The notes below the pieces were generated by a model. It had not been told where the DNA came from and searched no databases. It saw nothing but the letters and a program-made list of their open reading frames with translations. DNA of 64,000 nucleotides from Liolophura sinensis (lineage: Eukaryota; Mollusca; Polyplacophora; Chitonida; Chitonidae), in contig NC_088299.1 of NCBI RefSeq assembly GCF_032854445.1, positions 1,277,001-1,341,000 of the forward strand. Direction: 5' to 3'. The translations under genes and the position numbers were made by a program. This document shows, one piece after another, positions 43,795-54,060 of this stretch (the stretch's first letter is position 1; each line of letters begins with the position of its first letter).

Positions 43795-45269
43795 GACGCG
43801 GTATATCAAGGATTAACGTGCAGGTGCAGTTGTGCATTAATGGGCATGCACAAACTGAAAATCGGTCGATTTTGAAAATTTCATGAAAGGAGTCAACCAG
43901 ATTTTTCAACGGCAATTCTTTTTTATTTCATCAAATTTCCACTACGCGCTCGCATTGTGTTGATGAGGCGTGCGATCCGACGTTGCGGAGTGGCTAACCA
44001 CTCTTTTTGAAGGAGGCGTCTCACATCGTCAAGAGTGGACTACATCCCAGCTCTACAATAGACTGATTGTTTTCACTGATCCCAAAGATGTTCGATGGGG
44101 TTGAGATCCGGAGAACACGCGGGCCATTGGATCCGGTCAATGCCTTCAGCCTGGAAGAAGTCATTCACAATCCCTGCACTATGTGGACGCGCATTGTCGT
44201 CCATAAAGACAAATCCATCTCCAACGGCGGCTACGTAGAGCAAAACATGGGGTCTGAGAACTTGAGCAACGTAGCCAGCAGGGTTCAAGTTTCCCTCAGT
44301 AGGAACCAGATCGGTCTTGCCTGTCAAACTGATGCCTGTTTAGACCATTACGGTCCCACCACCAAAGGCTGTTACTGGCTGCATTCAATACTCTGCATGC
44401 TGTTCACTCTGCGGACGCCACACACGTCTCCCAAACTCAACTTAACGGAAGCACCCACGCGTTTTGTCGGTGAAAAGAACGTTGTCCCATTGCCGTCTCG
44501 TCCATCGAGTGTGATTTGTCGCCCACTGCAGACACGCTATCTTATGACGGTGGAGCAACAAGGCTTTCTTCACCAGCCGTCTGGGACGTATTCCCACGGC
44601 TTTTAGGTGTCTCCTGGTTGTTTGGGCATTCAACCGTCTCGCCTCGACACAGCATCTGCTCTAAGATGATCTCGAACCTCTGGTGCTGAAATTCAGAATG
44701 GATGTTAAGTGACATGACGAACGACGCGCTAGAGTCGAAAATGGCATTCGTTTTTTTTTTTTTCTGGCACACCCAGACCGTTATACCTAATGTCGTTCTG
44801 TTCCTTAATGCGACGTTTGCGGTTCGCCGATCTTGTGTGGTTGCCCTGGGCCTTCCACTTCTTGATAGGTTCTTAACATCTCCTGATGCGAGAAACTTCG
44901 CTCTACATTCCCAATAGTGTTAGCCTCCAAACGGCCAATTGCAATGGCTCTGTCCGTATTGCATAATCCAAGACTTGTAGACAGTAATGTGGGCGATTCA
45001 GGCCCGAGAAACTTTTATTGACCATCTCGGACCTGATGCTGGTTATGTTTAACCGCATGAATTTCTTGTGGTGTGTGTCATGTCCTTAATGCTCACTCGC
45101 ACGAATATTTCAGGACTAGTAACACGAATTTTGTGATGAAATAAAGAATTGCCGTTGAAAAATCTGGTTGACCCCTTTTATGAAATTTTCAAAATCGACC
45201 GATTTTCAGTTTGCGCATGCCCATTAATGCACAACTGCACCTGCACGTTAGTCCTTGATATACGGCGTC
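43795..45269 (-). mobile_element. Tc1-like DNA transposon with TIRs of about 125 bp, inactive
   Basis: Terminal inverted repeats of about 125 bp (43795-43933 and 45135-45269) match with few differences, including GTGCAGGTGCAGTTGTGCAT and GAAAATCGGTCGATTTTGAA. Minus-strand transposase remnants lie between them. The element is about 1.5 kb, the usual Tc1 size. The exact TA target duplication is not resolved. Confidence 0.9.
44073..44633 (-). pseudogene. Tc1-like transposase (DD34E), broken by stop codons
   Basis: One reading frame runs through 44633-44442 and 44327-44073 with at least three in-frame stops between the two parts. The first part has a first-Asp context (WDNVLFTDKTR). The second has FMDDNARPHSA and WPACSPDLNPIEHLWDQ; the spacing from the second Asp of FMDDN to the Glu of NPIEHLWD is 34 residues, as in Tc1. 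Function would be cut-and-paste transposition at TA sites, but the gene is dead. Confidence 0.9.
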
Positions 45270-45624
45270 TTTCCAGATCCAACATGGGTGCGAGGGCAAC
45301 TTGTCATATAGGACCATAATTAAAATAAGGCAGATTACACATTTTATTGATATATCAGAAAACATTAATCTACTAAACATTAATCTGTTAATTCTCTTTG
45401 TTATAAAAGTTCTACATACCTACCATAATTCCCGGATTCATGCAGATCTGTGGGAAATAAAAAAGGAGAAAGCAGCGTTTTCTAAAAATTGCGCCTTCAA
45501 CTGTATATAGGCTTATATATTTGAGAAAGCCAAAACTAAATATTTTGATCTCGATAAATGGCAGTAGCAACTATTAGGTATCACGTCTGATTCATTGGAA
45601 TTAACGTATGCATATATTTACACT

Positions 45625-45860
45625 GTATGTATGCGTCGTACTTGGCAATTTTTCAGTCATAGGACGACGGGCAGTCATTAGGTGTGTGCACATATACTGT
45701 GTCTTCTTATGGCAGGGCGAGTCAAAATGCTGCCGCCACTGAAGAACCATGGCGAAGACACCAGACATGACACCCCACCTAGTCACATTATACTGACACA
45801 AGGGCAACGAATCCTCTTCCCTTGCCCTAACCTCTCAGTGCTGAGAGCCAAGCGCCAAAA
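45625..45860 (-). mobile_element. SINE-C fragment
   Basis: Reverse-oriented. It shares the 3' domain with SINE-B (CGTCGTACTTGGCAATTTTT, CAGTCATAGGACGACG) but has its own body (CAGACATGACACCCCACCTA, ACATTATACTGACACAAG). Compare the better copy at 48462. Confidence 0.8.
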
Positions 45861-45909
45861 ACAAGTACTATTTTTAAAATATTTGGTATGATCCGACCCG
45901 CGGACTAAG

Positions 45910-46450
45910 TATGAAAAACGAACGAGGACTAAATTACAAATTATTCATATATCTATAACCTTGGATGGCTTTAAAAAGTCCATGTCACTGTTTTCCCTTT
46001 AGACTATACGTTCGTTACTTGAGAAGCAAAAAAGGCCATCTTCTTAGGACCTTACAAAAAAGACAACAGATTGGCATATCACACAATCAGTTTTACCATA
46101 CACTCAGTATTATTTATTTATTTATTTATTCATCTGATTGGTGTTTTATGCCGTAGTCAAGAATATTTCACTTATACTGTTCTGGCGGTCCGAGCTAACC
46201 GCGCCCACACGAAACAAGGATTATTACTTATGTCTGACACCGATTGTGCCACACTGATAGGCACAGTCAGATTGGCAGAGCTGCAAAGTGGCATTTCTCC
46301 ACATAATCCACCACTGCCACGAAACACAGAGTGACGCGTTCCTCAACTGGTTTTACTTATATCACATTTAAGCATGAATTGGAAATGTTTGCTGATACTA
46401 ACAGTTACGTATCGTTCACAAGATACAACATAGGTTTGTAGTCATTTATG
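45910..46450 (+). repeat. Unnamed dispersed repeat R1, copy 1
   Basis: Shares with the inverted copy at 49010-49815 the ordered blocks AAACGAACGAGGACTAA, TTACTTGAGAAGCAAAAAAG, TCTTCTTAGGACCTT, CTAACCGCGCCCACACGA and TTTGCTGATACTAAC. The 5' part present in the other copies is missing. A SINE-A 3' end is inserted at about 46105-46178. Confidence 0.75.
46105..46178 (-). mobile_element. SINE-A 3' fragment inside R1
   Basis: ATTT-type tail, then GATTGGTGTTTTATGCCGTA and AAGAATATTTCACTTATAC. Only the 3' end is present. Confidence 0.85.
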
Positions 46451-46672
46451 TACGTTTATTTCATAATTTATCGCAATTTTTCTTTTGTATGCGTTTCACT
46501 TAATTTTCGTTCTCTTTTACTTTTGAGGGCGCACGCGAGTTATGCATTTCCTATCAAGTTGTTTTAACCCTTTGCATATAACTATAAAAATTCGTATGCA
46601 TCTAATACTTACAAGTATGCATTAGATTTTGTAACAACCAAACCTCACCAAAAACTCATACAGGATACTCAC

Positions 46673-46909
46673 GGGCCGATGGAAGTGGTTGCAGCCGGAG
46701 CTGGGTGCAAACAACTCAGGCGGGGTGTCCCCGGTGTAAGTGTAGCAAGCCTTCCTCTCCGGGCACCAAATGGTCCGGGTTAGATCCAAGCGGGCGGTCA
46801 GGCTCTCACGCGCACAGTTGAGTCTCGAGTGGCCTTCAATCTGCACAAGACTCGTCATGGAGGCTACGATTTCGCCACACAGCGCGAGGACAATCCACGG
46901 AAAATCCAT
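46673..46909 (-). CDS. Candidate first exon of a secreted protein, 79 codons
   Basis: Minus-strand ATG at 46909 followed by a hydrophobic stretch MDFPWIVLALCGEIVASMTS, which fits a signal peptide, then a Cys-containing segment with WCPERKACYTYTGDTPPELF and SSGCNHFHRP. It ends at a good donor (CCC|GTGAGT) in phase 0. GC content and codon use look more coding than the surroundings. The family is not recognised. The next exon may lie between here and 42895; that interval now contains the Tc1 element. Confidence 0.45.
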
Positions 46910-47352
46910 GTGTGCGAATTGGCATCCAACCGTACAACTGAATCCAAGTTCAGTATACAAGAGTGACGAACGAAGAAATTCTGCCTGGAAAAATCATCGT
47001 TAAATTTTCATCACATATAGCTCTTAGCCTGATGGAGTGTATGAAACTCTAAAACATTCATAACAGTGCGAAACAAAATTGAAGCTAATTGGCCGACACA
47101 ATGGAAGTCATCGCAGTCAGATTCTTTATTAATATTCAATCCTCGTGTAGTGATTTTCTGCTGCGATACGGACGGGTTCAGCGTTTCTAATGGACTGTAG
47201 GGGCAAAACAGCAACGTAGCACTCATATTGGGCATAATACCCGTGGAAATTAAGTGCGTTCTTTCATTGAGCTTATTCAATCGCTGAAACTATAGTCTAA
47301 AAACAACAACCAGGCGCCATGCATCAGTCGTAACACACAGTGCTATGGAAGC

Positions 47353-47950
47353 CGGGTGCGGCCACTCACGTTATCTTACTTTCGACCTTATAAATGAAAA
47401 GTCGAAAACTCGAAAGGGAGAAGGTCGAAAACGCGAAAAAACGAACAAAGGGCGAAAACGCGAATGTGCGAATGTTGAAAACACGAAAATGCGATGCGAA
47501 AGTAAGAAAATACGAGGACAAAAACCAAAGTGGGAAGTTGGTTCAGCATCGCACTTTCCAATTTTCCCTCCGCATTTTTGGGTTTTTGCCCCGCACGTTC
47601 GGATTTTCGACCTTTCCCAAATCGAAAATACGAAGATGTGACTTCGCTCTTTCGCCCTTTTAGAAAGGTCAAAAACGCGAAAGAGTCTCCCGGTTTCTGC
47701 TGTTCATTTTTTTGGTCTGAGTGTGGTGTCAGCGTGCTGCATCAAACTACTACTAACCCTTTTGGGCGTCATTGCAGAAGCAAAATCATGAGTGTAGAAC
47801 TAAAAATAAAAAACGAACGAGGACCAACTCGTATCATGTTATACCTACATAACAGTTTAAGCCTAAGCATGTTGTCCCCGATTTCCGTTAAGTCTATGGT
47901 TCGTTACATAAGATATAAAAAGGGCCACCTTTTTGAGACTGATTAAGAAA
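47353..47950 (+). repeat. Unnamed dispersed repeat R1, copy 3 (5' part)
   Basis: Begins GTGCGGCCACTCACG and runs through a low-complexity part rich in GAAAACGCGAA and TTTTCGAC words, then AACTACTACTAACCC, AAACGAACGAGGACCAAC and AAAAAGGGCCACCTTTTTGA. It matches the reverse complement of 49395-49815. The open frames here are a product of its CG-rich word repetition. Confidence 0.75.
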
Positions 47951-48149
47951 TTAAGCTCGATAAAAGATGTTTTCATTTTTAGCGTAATACAACAAAAACA
48001 CGTGGGAAATTCAAATCCTTTCTATTTCATTGTTGTATAACTGATCGAAATTAAAAATAAATGGTGTAGTTTTTGAGTTTACATAGTTTTTGCATATCCC
48101 ATAATAAATGATAGAATTATATATGAGTTCATTTATATTCTTAACCCGA

Positions 48150-48245
48150 GCTCATGATGATTTCCTCTCCGGACGTACGTGAGAAGATCTGTCGGCAACC
48201 AGCGGATGGTCGTGGATTTCCCCCAGGCTCTATCCAGTTCCACGG
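48150..48245 (+). mobile_element. SINE-A fragment, decayed
   Basis: GAGCTCATGATGATTTCCTC, ACCAGCGGATGGTCGTGG and TTCCCCCAGGCTCTATCCAG are in SINE-A order; ends are missing. Confidence 0.75.
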
Positions 48246-48461
48246 CTTCTATTCTCAAATATAGCAGAATTGTGTGTATACACTTGTGCAGAGTGCAACG
48301 TTGAATCACTAGTGTAGCCAAGCAGTTTAACCTGTGGGTCAGCATTTGACTCAGTCCCAAAACCAGACAGGACTGTGGAAAGTTGTGTAAGTTGTATAGA
48401 CAGGACTGTGGGAAGTTGTATAAAATGAATCTTCTGAAGGTATCCTGCGGTTTCAATGCGA

Positions 48462-48718
48462 ATGAATGAATGAATGAATGAATGAATGCTTGGGGTTTAA
48501 CGTCGTACTTAACAATTTTCAGTCATATGACGACGAGGAGTCATTAGGTCTGTGTACAGTGTCTGTGTCTTCTTATGGCGTGGCCACTGAAGTATCATGC
48601 CAACGTCACCAGACATGACACCCCACCTAGTTACATTATACTGACACCAGTCCTTGCTCCTAACCTCTCCGTGCAGAGCGCCAAGCGAGGCAACAAGTGC
48701 CATTTTCCTAAGTCTCTC
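48462..48718 (-). mobile_element. SINE-C copy with GAAT-type tail
   Basis: Tail of (GAAT)n, then GGGGTTTAACGTCGTACTTA, TTTTCAGTCATATGACGACG (the 3' domain shared with SINE-B), then a SINE-C body with CAGACATGACACCCCACCTA and ACATTATACTGACACCAG. It ends near CCAAGCGAGGCAACAAGTGC, which resembles the SINE-B body. Confidence 0.85.
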
Positions 48719-48849
48719 CGCCCAGCTTAATTGAGTTACGTTGACTCGGCTGGGGGGTGGGGTGACTGATAGTACATACTTGTATTACATGTATACATAG
48801 TTTAAAGTTACGTATACCGGGCTAACAAACCGCATATATCCAGGTTTTC

Positions 48850-48925
48850 CGTTTTTTTTTTGTTTGTTTGTTTGTTTTTTTTTGTTTGTTTGTTTGTTTG
48901 TTTGTTTTTTTTTTGTTTTTTTACC
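48850..48925. repeat. T-rich simple repeat
   Basis: Runs of TTTG and poly-T. Confidence 0.95.
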
Positions 48926-49009
48926 TGGTATAGTCCTGGTCGGATTATATAAAACAATCATTTAGCTTTTGCAGAGATGAATTGTTAATGTCTTCTGTAC
49001 TTGTGAATA

Positions 49010-49815
49010 AAATGAATTAAAACTACAACTTCACAAGATATTGTGTATATTGTATGTTGTGAACGGTATATATTTGTTAGTATCAGCAAAAACTTCAAAT
49101 TCATGCTTAAATGTAACATAAACTGTGTTTTGTAGCAGTGATAGGGCAAAACGTGGGAGAAACGACAGCGTTTGCCAATCGACCTTTGTCTACTAAGGTG
49201 GAACATTAAATGTCACACATAACACAAGTAATCCTTCTTAAATCGTATGGGCGCGGTTACCTCTGCTGGGAATTGGTCAGTTGTACGGTAATGAAAAAAA
49301 AAGGCTTCGAACGTCAAATGTATTTTAGTTGTATTATAGTAATACTGAGTGTAATACCCATTAAAACTGATTGTCCCATATGCCGACCTACTGTCTTTAT
49401 TTCAAGGTCCTAAGAAGGTGGCCTTTTTGCTTCTCAAGTAACCAACTATAGTATAAAAGGAAGACATTGACATACACATCCCAAGTCATCCCAGGTTAGG
49501 GATAGAAGCATAATTTGCTAAGAGTTGGCCCTCGTTTGTTTTTATGTTTAGTCTTACCCTCTTGAACTGGCTTGTGTAGCGGCACGCTAAGGGTTAGTGG
49601 CAGCTTGATGCACCACGCCGCCCACACTCTTAGACCGGAAATAAAAATAGCGGAAATCGGAAGTTAACTTCGCTCTTAACGTTTTTGACCTTTTCGATTA
49701 AAGGGCGAAAGAGTGATGTAAGCTTCGCAATTTCTTCTTTCGTATTTTCGCTTCGCGTTTTCGCGTTTTCTAACTTTTATTTATAAGGCCGAAAGTCAAA
49801 CGCGAGTGGCCGCAT
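49010..49815 (-). repeat. Unnamed dispersed repeat R1, copy 2 (longest, inverted)
   Basis: On the minus strand it starts GATGCGGCCACTCGCG (49815) and contains, in order, the parts found separately in copies 3 and 1. These are the GCGAAAACGCGAA tract, GCATCAAGCTGCCACTAACC, AAACAAACGAGGGCCAACTC, CTTGAGAAGCAAAAAGGCCA, CCGCGCCCATACG and GCTGATACTAAC. No transposase frame is present, so the repeat is probably non-autonomous. Confidence 0.75.
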
Positions 49816-50185
49816 CCGTTTTCCATACAATACAGTACATATCAACTATATACAGCATATATTCCATGTTATATAACGGATACTGCCACAGGAAACCGGA
49901 GCGCCCGGGGCCAACCGTTAGCCGTTGGGGAGTTAGTGATGCACATCATATTTGATGGAAGTGGTTAAGTGTTTTCCAACAAACGTTAGATTGCGTTTTT
50001 ATAGCTCGTCATGAATCATTCAGTATGCCAGTATTCAAATCTGACGTTTAAAGCGGTAGTCGTCATGTGTTTTTAAACACCAAAACATTTAAACTTACTA
50101 TAGCTTTTGATAATATCTCGATGAGCAATATAGTTGTACAATAGAGTCGTGAAGTTCTGTGTGGATACATGTTTATATTCAAATG
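49816..50185. other. No identified feature
   Basis: Unique-looking sequence; nothing recognised. Confidence 0.4.
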
Positions 50186-50338
50186 TATAGCTGTTTGGTG
50201 TTTTACGCCGAACTCAAGAATATTTCACTTATACGACAGCGGCCAGCAATATGGTGGGAGGAAACCGGGCAGAGTCCAGAAAAAACCCACGACCATCCGC
50301 AGGTTACTAGAAGACCTTCCCACTATAGCTGTTTGGTG
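50186..50338 (-). mobile_element. 5'-truncated, tailless SINE-A with 15-bp TSD
   Basis: SINE-A 3' half in reverse orientation (about 50195-50323), flanked by TATAGCTGTTTGGTG at 50186-50200 and 50324-50338. The usual AAAT tail is absent. Part of the duplication (TTGGTG) coincides with the SINE's own 3' end, suggesting priming by microhomology. Confidence 0.9.
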
Positions 50339-50399
50339 AATCTCTTCTAATTGCCTGATTTGCATTAGAGAATTTTTTTTTTTTGGCAAATAATTGAAC

Positions 50400-50565
50400 A
50401 ATTTATTCATTTATTTGATTGATGTCTTTGGCAATACTGAAGAATACTTCACGTATATGACAGCAGCCAACATTATGGTGGGAGGAAACCGGGCAGAGCC
50501 TTCCAACGTACGACCGGAGAAGAAAGGAACATGGCCTGGGCTTGAATTCACAGGCTTAACGGAAG
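50400..50565 (-). mobile_element. SINE-A, diverged
   Basis: Tail ATTTATTCATTTATTTGATT, CATTATGGTGGGAGGAAACC, and AACATGGCCTGGGCTTGAAT near the B box. The internal section and head are lost. Confidence 0.85.
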
Positions 50566-50741
50566 CAAGAAGTAATCCAGTTACAAATACTGTTTGTACG
50601 AGATGAAAAACGTTTCATTTGAGCCATTTCGCTCTATGGAGTCGGACATTCTCTAAACCTCTAAGTAACGGGAGTTTTAATCGATAGCCTTTTGAAAAAG
50701 CGACCTTACGCATTTTGGTGATGTCACTACCATAACCTGTA

Positions 50742-50818
50742 AGGATTCCTTCGTCGTCATATGACTAAAAATTGTTGAGTACGACGTTAAACCCCAAGCA
50801 CTCACTCACTCACTATCA
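50742..50818 (+). mobile_element. SINE-B 3' fragment
   Basis: TTCCTTCGTCGTCATATGAC, GTTGAGTACGACGTTAAACC and an ACTC-type tail. Confidence 0.9.
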
Positions 50819-51289
50819 TAACGATTTTCACATCGACATATTTTCTCCAATAATACTAGTATGTTGATTGTTATGTAGAAGATATATAGAATATAGAAGT
50901 GAAAAAAATGCTAAAAAGTAAAATGAGGTTCATCCAGTGGATAAGTGAAAACTCAGTGGTGTGGCCTAACACAGTCATTTGTACAGTTAGATATATTAAA
51001 AGTCTAAAACATGAAAAACTAGTGAGCAGTACAGAATACGTCTACCACTTGAGCCTTTACATATCAAGATATCAGTGAGAAGACGAGACAGTATAGTTGA
51101 GGTTTGGTCGGCTCTGGAAAATGTGCAGTAATTCGTTTATTTTAAGAATGCTGTCCTTGGGGGTGGTGTAAACATTACAGGATGATATCATGTGTGGACT
51201 GTGGCTAGTAACCAATCAATGACCACCAAAAGAGGTCAGAGAGCATGGTGTTTCCAGCATAAGTTACTTTAATAGAATTCATTTTTAAG

Positions 51290-53440
51290 AGACACAAAAT
51301 CCAGGTAACAGTAGGGCTCTATAGACAATGCTAAACTATAAACATTGGTTATTGTCTATTGTACCAAAGTTGAAAGCATTGCGATGTATGTTTCAAGTGT
51401 TCGACAAAGACATAATACTGTGTATTTTTTTGTCTTTATAGAGCGACAAAGAACAGATAATAATAGGTCTCTTTGAGATAATTCCTATCTACTCCAAAGA
51501 TATTATCTACGTACGAAAACAAGGCTGACAGCATTATCATGTATGTTTCATGTGGTGCACATCGATATGTTGCTATGTATTTTTCTGTCTTTAAAGAGAG
51601 ACAAAAACAGATAACAATAAGTCTTTAGAGAGCGTCTAGATAACAGTAAGTCTATAGAGAGCGTCCAGCCTTTAGAGAGCGTCTAGAAAACAGTTAGTCT
51701 TTAGAGAGCGTCTAGCCTTTAGAGAGACCTTGACGCCTTTAGAGAGCGTCTAGATAACAGTAAGTCTTTAGAGAGCGTCTAGTCTTTAGAGAGACCTTGA
51801 CGCCTTTAGAGAGCGTCTAGATAACCGTAAGCCTTTAGAGAGCGTCTAGTTCTTCAGTGAGACCTTGGCGCCTTTAAGAATCCACATACAGTTCACGCCT
51901 GAATTTTTGCAATTGCACAAAAGTACTTTTTCCAAAATGATTGGACTTCTTGCAGTGCCTTCGTTTAGAGAGTAGACATAAGTTTGGTAGTACGGCTTCT
52001 CGAGCCCGAAATAAATCAAGCTTTGTTTGGGGATTTATGCATTTATGAAATCCAGTGAAGTTGTGCTATGTCGGTGAGACGGGAGCGTACGGACATACTC
52101 CTCTGTTTGAGAAAGGACTGATGTTTTTTGTTAATAGTTCCTCCAGAGTATAGCTCGTTGTCGAATATGTTAATGTTGCAGCAGTTGTAGTCATATTTAG
52201 CGCCTCTAACAAGAAGCTGATTGTAATAATTCTTGTCGATAAATATTATATTATCAGGAGTTTTGTCCGCTGGAATAATAATGTATTTGCTCTGAAGGTC
52301 ATCACACGGTAGAATCCTTCAGAAATTGTTTGGCTTTTCCATGAACATTAGTATTAATATAGTAGATATGGCAACACTTTTCTTCACTCGCTCAAACCAA
52401 GTGTCAAGAACAGGAGGTTCTACCTCAAGATCGCAATGTATATGAAGTTGTCTTTGTTTGGAGATAGTAATAGATAGACCAACTGGAATTCAGGAAGTTT
52501 GCGTCATGTTAACACCTAGTTATATACCTTTCTTTAAAGGTAACATCCAAATAACAACAGGTAAAGAGACTGGAGGTTAAAAGAATCCTCGATATATGTT
52601 TCGTGTGTTAAACATGTCCACATAGCGATGTAGTTTTCTCTTTAAAGGGAGAAAATAGTCAAATATTTGGTCCCTGGAGACAAGTCTAAACTCAAGGGTT
52701 ATTAGGAAGGTTGAGAGCATTACGATGTATGTTCCATGTGTTAGACACCTTGCAATGTAATTTTCTATCTTTTCAGAGACAACAACCTAACAAACATAGG
52801 TCTCAACGTTAAAATGGTAAATCTAGTTTTACTGTCTACTCTGCCAAGGTTGAGTGCATTACATGGTTGACAGAATTACGTTTTAGGTTTTATGTATTGG
52901 GCATCAAACATCTTGCTTTGTGTTTTCCGTCTTCCAGAAAGACAAAATCCAGAAAACAGTATACCTCTAGACAACGGTAAATTAACCAAGGACTGCTGTC
53001 TACTCTACCAACGTTGACAGCATTGCGATGTATATTTCATGAGCTAGACATTAATGTTTTCCTATGTGGTTTTTTATATTATTTTTTTTAAATTTTTGTC
53101 TCTGGAGACAATGTTAAGTTAATGGAGGGTTATTATTTACTCCCCGAAAGTTAAGAACACCGCAATGTAGGTCTCATGTGTTGCCATGTTTTCTCTATTT
53201 TTTGAGAGAGACAAAATCCAGATGGTAATAGCTCTCCACAGACAATGCAAACTAATCACGGATTTTGACTACTCAACCAAGGTTTTTCATGTGTTTCTGT
53301 CTGTCTCTGGAGACAATACTGGACAATTCAAGGGTTATTGTCTGTATTTTTCTGTCTTTTAAGGCAGACAGAATGGGTTATTGTCTAATTACTAAGGCTG
53401 ACAGACTTCGGTTAGGGATTACACTCTCTGCGGTTCTATT
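51290..53440. repeat. Degenerate long-period tandem repeat, about 120-180 bp per unit
   Basis: Ten or so diverged units contain, in order, GACAAAATCCAG, an AACAGTAGGTCT/CTAGAGACAA part, GGTTATTGTCTA, ACCAAGGTTGACAGCATTGC, GATGTATGTTTCATGTG and TTTTCTGTCTTT. Copies can be followed at about 51295, 51455, 51590, 52535, 52665, 52780, 52930, 53090, 53210 and 53290. A short tandem array lies inside at 51600-51880. Confidence 0.75.
51600..51885. repeat. Short tandem repeat of TTTAGAGAGCGTCTAG
   Basis: About ten occurrences of CTTTAGAGAGCGTCTAG alternating with ATAACAGTAAGT and AGAGACCTTGACGC. It appears to be a local amplification of one part of the surrounding long repeat. Confidence 0.88.
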
Positions 53441-53454
53441 TTAGTGGGAGGCCT

Positions 53455-53545
53455 GTTGGCCGAGTGGTCTAGACGGTTGACTTTTATTACTGGCGATTTG
53501 TTGTCTGACTCTGAGGTCTCTGGTTCGAAACCTGCAGTTGTCTTA
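53455..53545 (+). other. tRNA-like sequence (Leu/Ser-type pol III promoter), probably SINE head or tRNA relic
   Basis: A box TGGCCGAGTGGTCTAGACGG and B box GGTTCGAAACC are close to those of long-variable-arm tRNAs. The 5' end (GGCCTGT) has no complementary 3' acceptor strand, and the anticodon stem is not convincing, so a working tRNA is unlikely. Confidence 0.6.
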
Positions 53546-53766
53546 GCCACATTTTAGCACTAGAATTTGTGCTATATTCAGAAAGTGTAATCCTATTAAC
53601 GATTATACGTTTAATAGCATTTTTGAACGGCAAAATTACAACCACTATGATTTTAAAACGCTTTTTTAGTCTGGTATGATTCATGCTTTTAAATGGAGAC
53701 GAGGGAACAGGGGGGACGCCTTTTTTAAAGGTCATAGAGAACATGAAGATTCCGTATTTCCCCGCC

Positions 53767-54060
53767 AAAAATGAGATTTATTTATTTATTTATTTGATTG
53801 GTGTTTTACGCCGTACTCAAGAATATTTCACTTATACGACGGCGCCCAGCATTATGGTGGGTGGAAACCGGGCACAGCCCGGGGCAAAACCCACGGCCAT
53901 CCGCAGGTTGCTGGGAGACCTTCCCACTTACGGCCGGAGAGGAAGCCAGCATGGGCTGGACTTGAGCTCACAGCGACCGCATTGGTGAGAGGCTCCTGGG
54001 TCATTGCGCTGCGCTAGGGCGCTAACCGACTGAGCCACAGAGGCCCCCCAAAAATGAGAT
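53767..54060 (-). mobile_element. Full-length SINE-A with 11-bp TSD
   Basis: Reference copy of SINE-A, 272 bp (53778-54049): ATTT-type tail, GATTGGTGTTTTACGCCGTA, the body, the B box as GGACTTGAGCTCACAGCGAC (reverse strand), and the A box in CGCTAACCGACTGAGCCACA. The duplication AAAAATGAGAT is at 53767-53777 and 54050-54060. Confidence 0.95.

Noticed and set aside
43655-43915. 86-codon minus-strand frame near the Tc1 element
   Set aside because: It runs through the terminal inverted repeat and flank, with no similarity to transposase.
47388-47946. Lys/Arg-rich frames of 89-138 codons
   Set aside because: They arise from repeated CGAAAA-type words in repeat R1 and are open on both strands.
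47353-49815. Single large foldback transposon with long inverted arms
   Set aside because: A third same-strand copy at 45910-46450 shows that the arms are separate members of a dispersed repeat that happen to be inverted.
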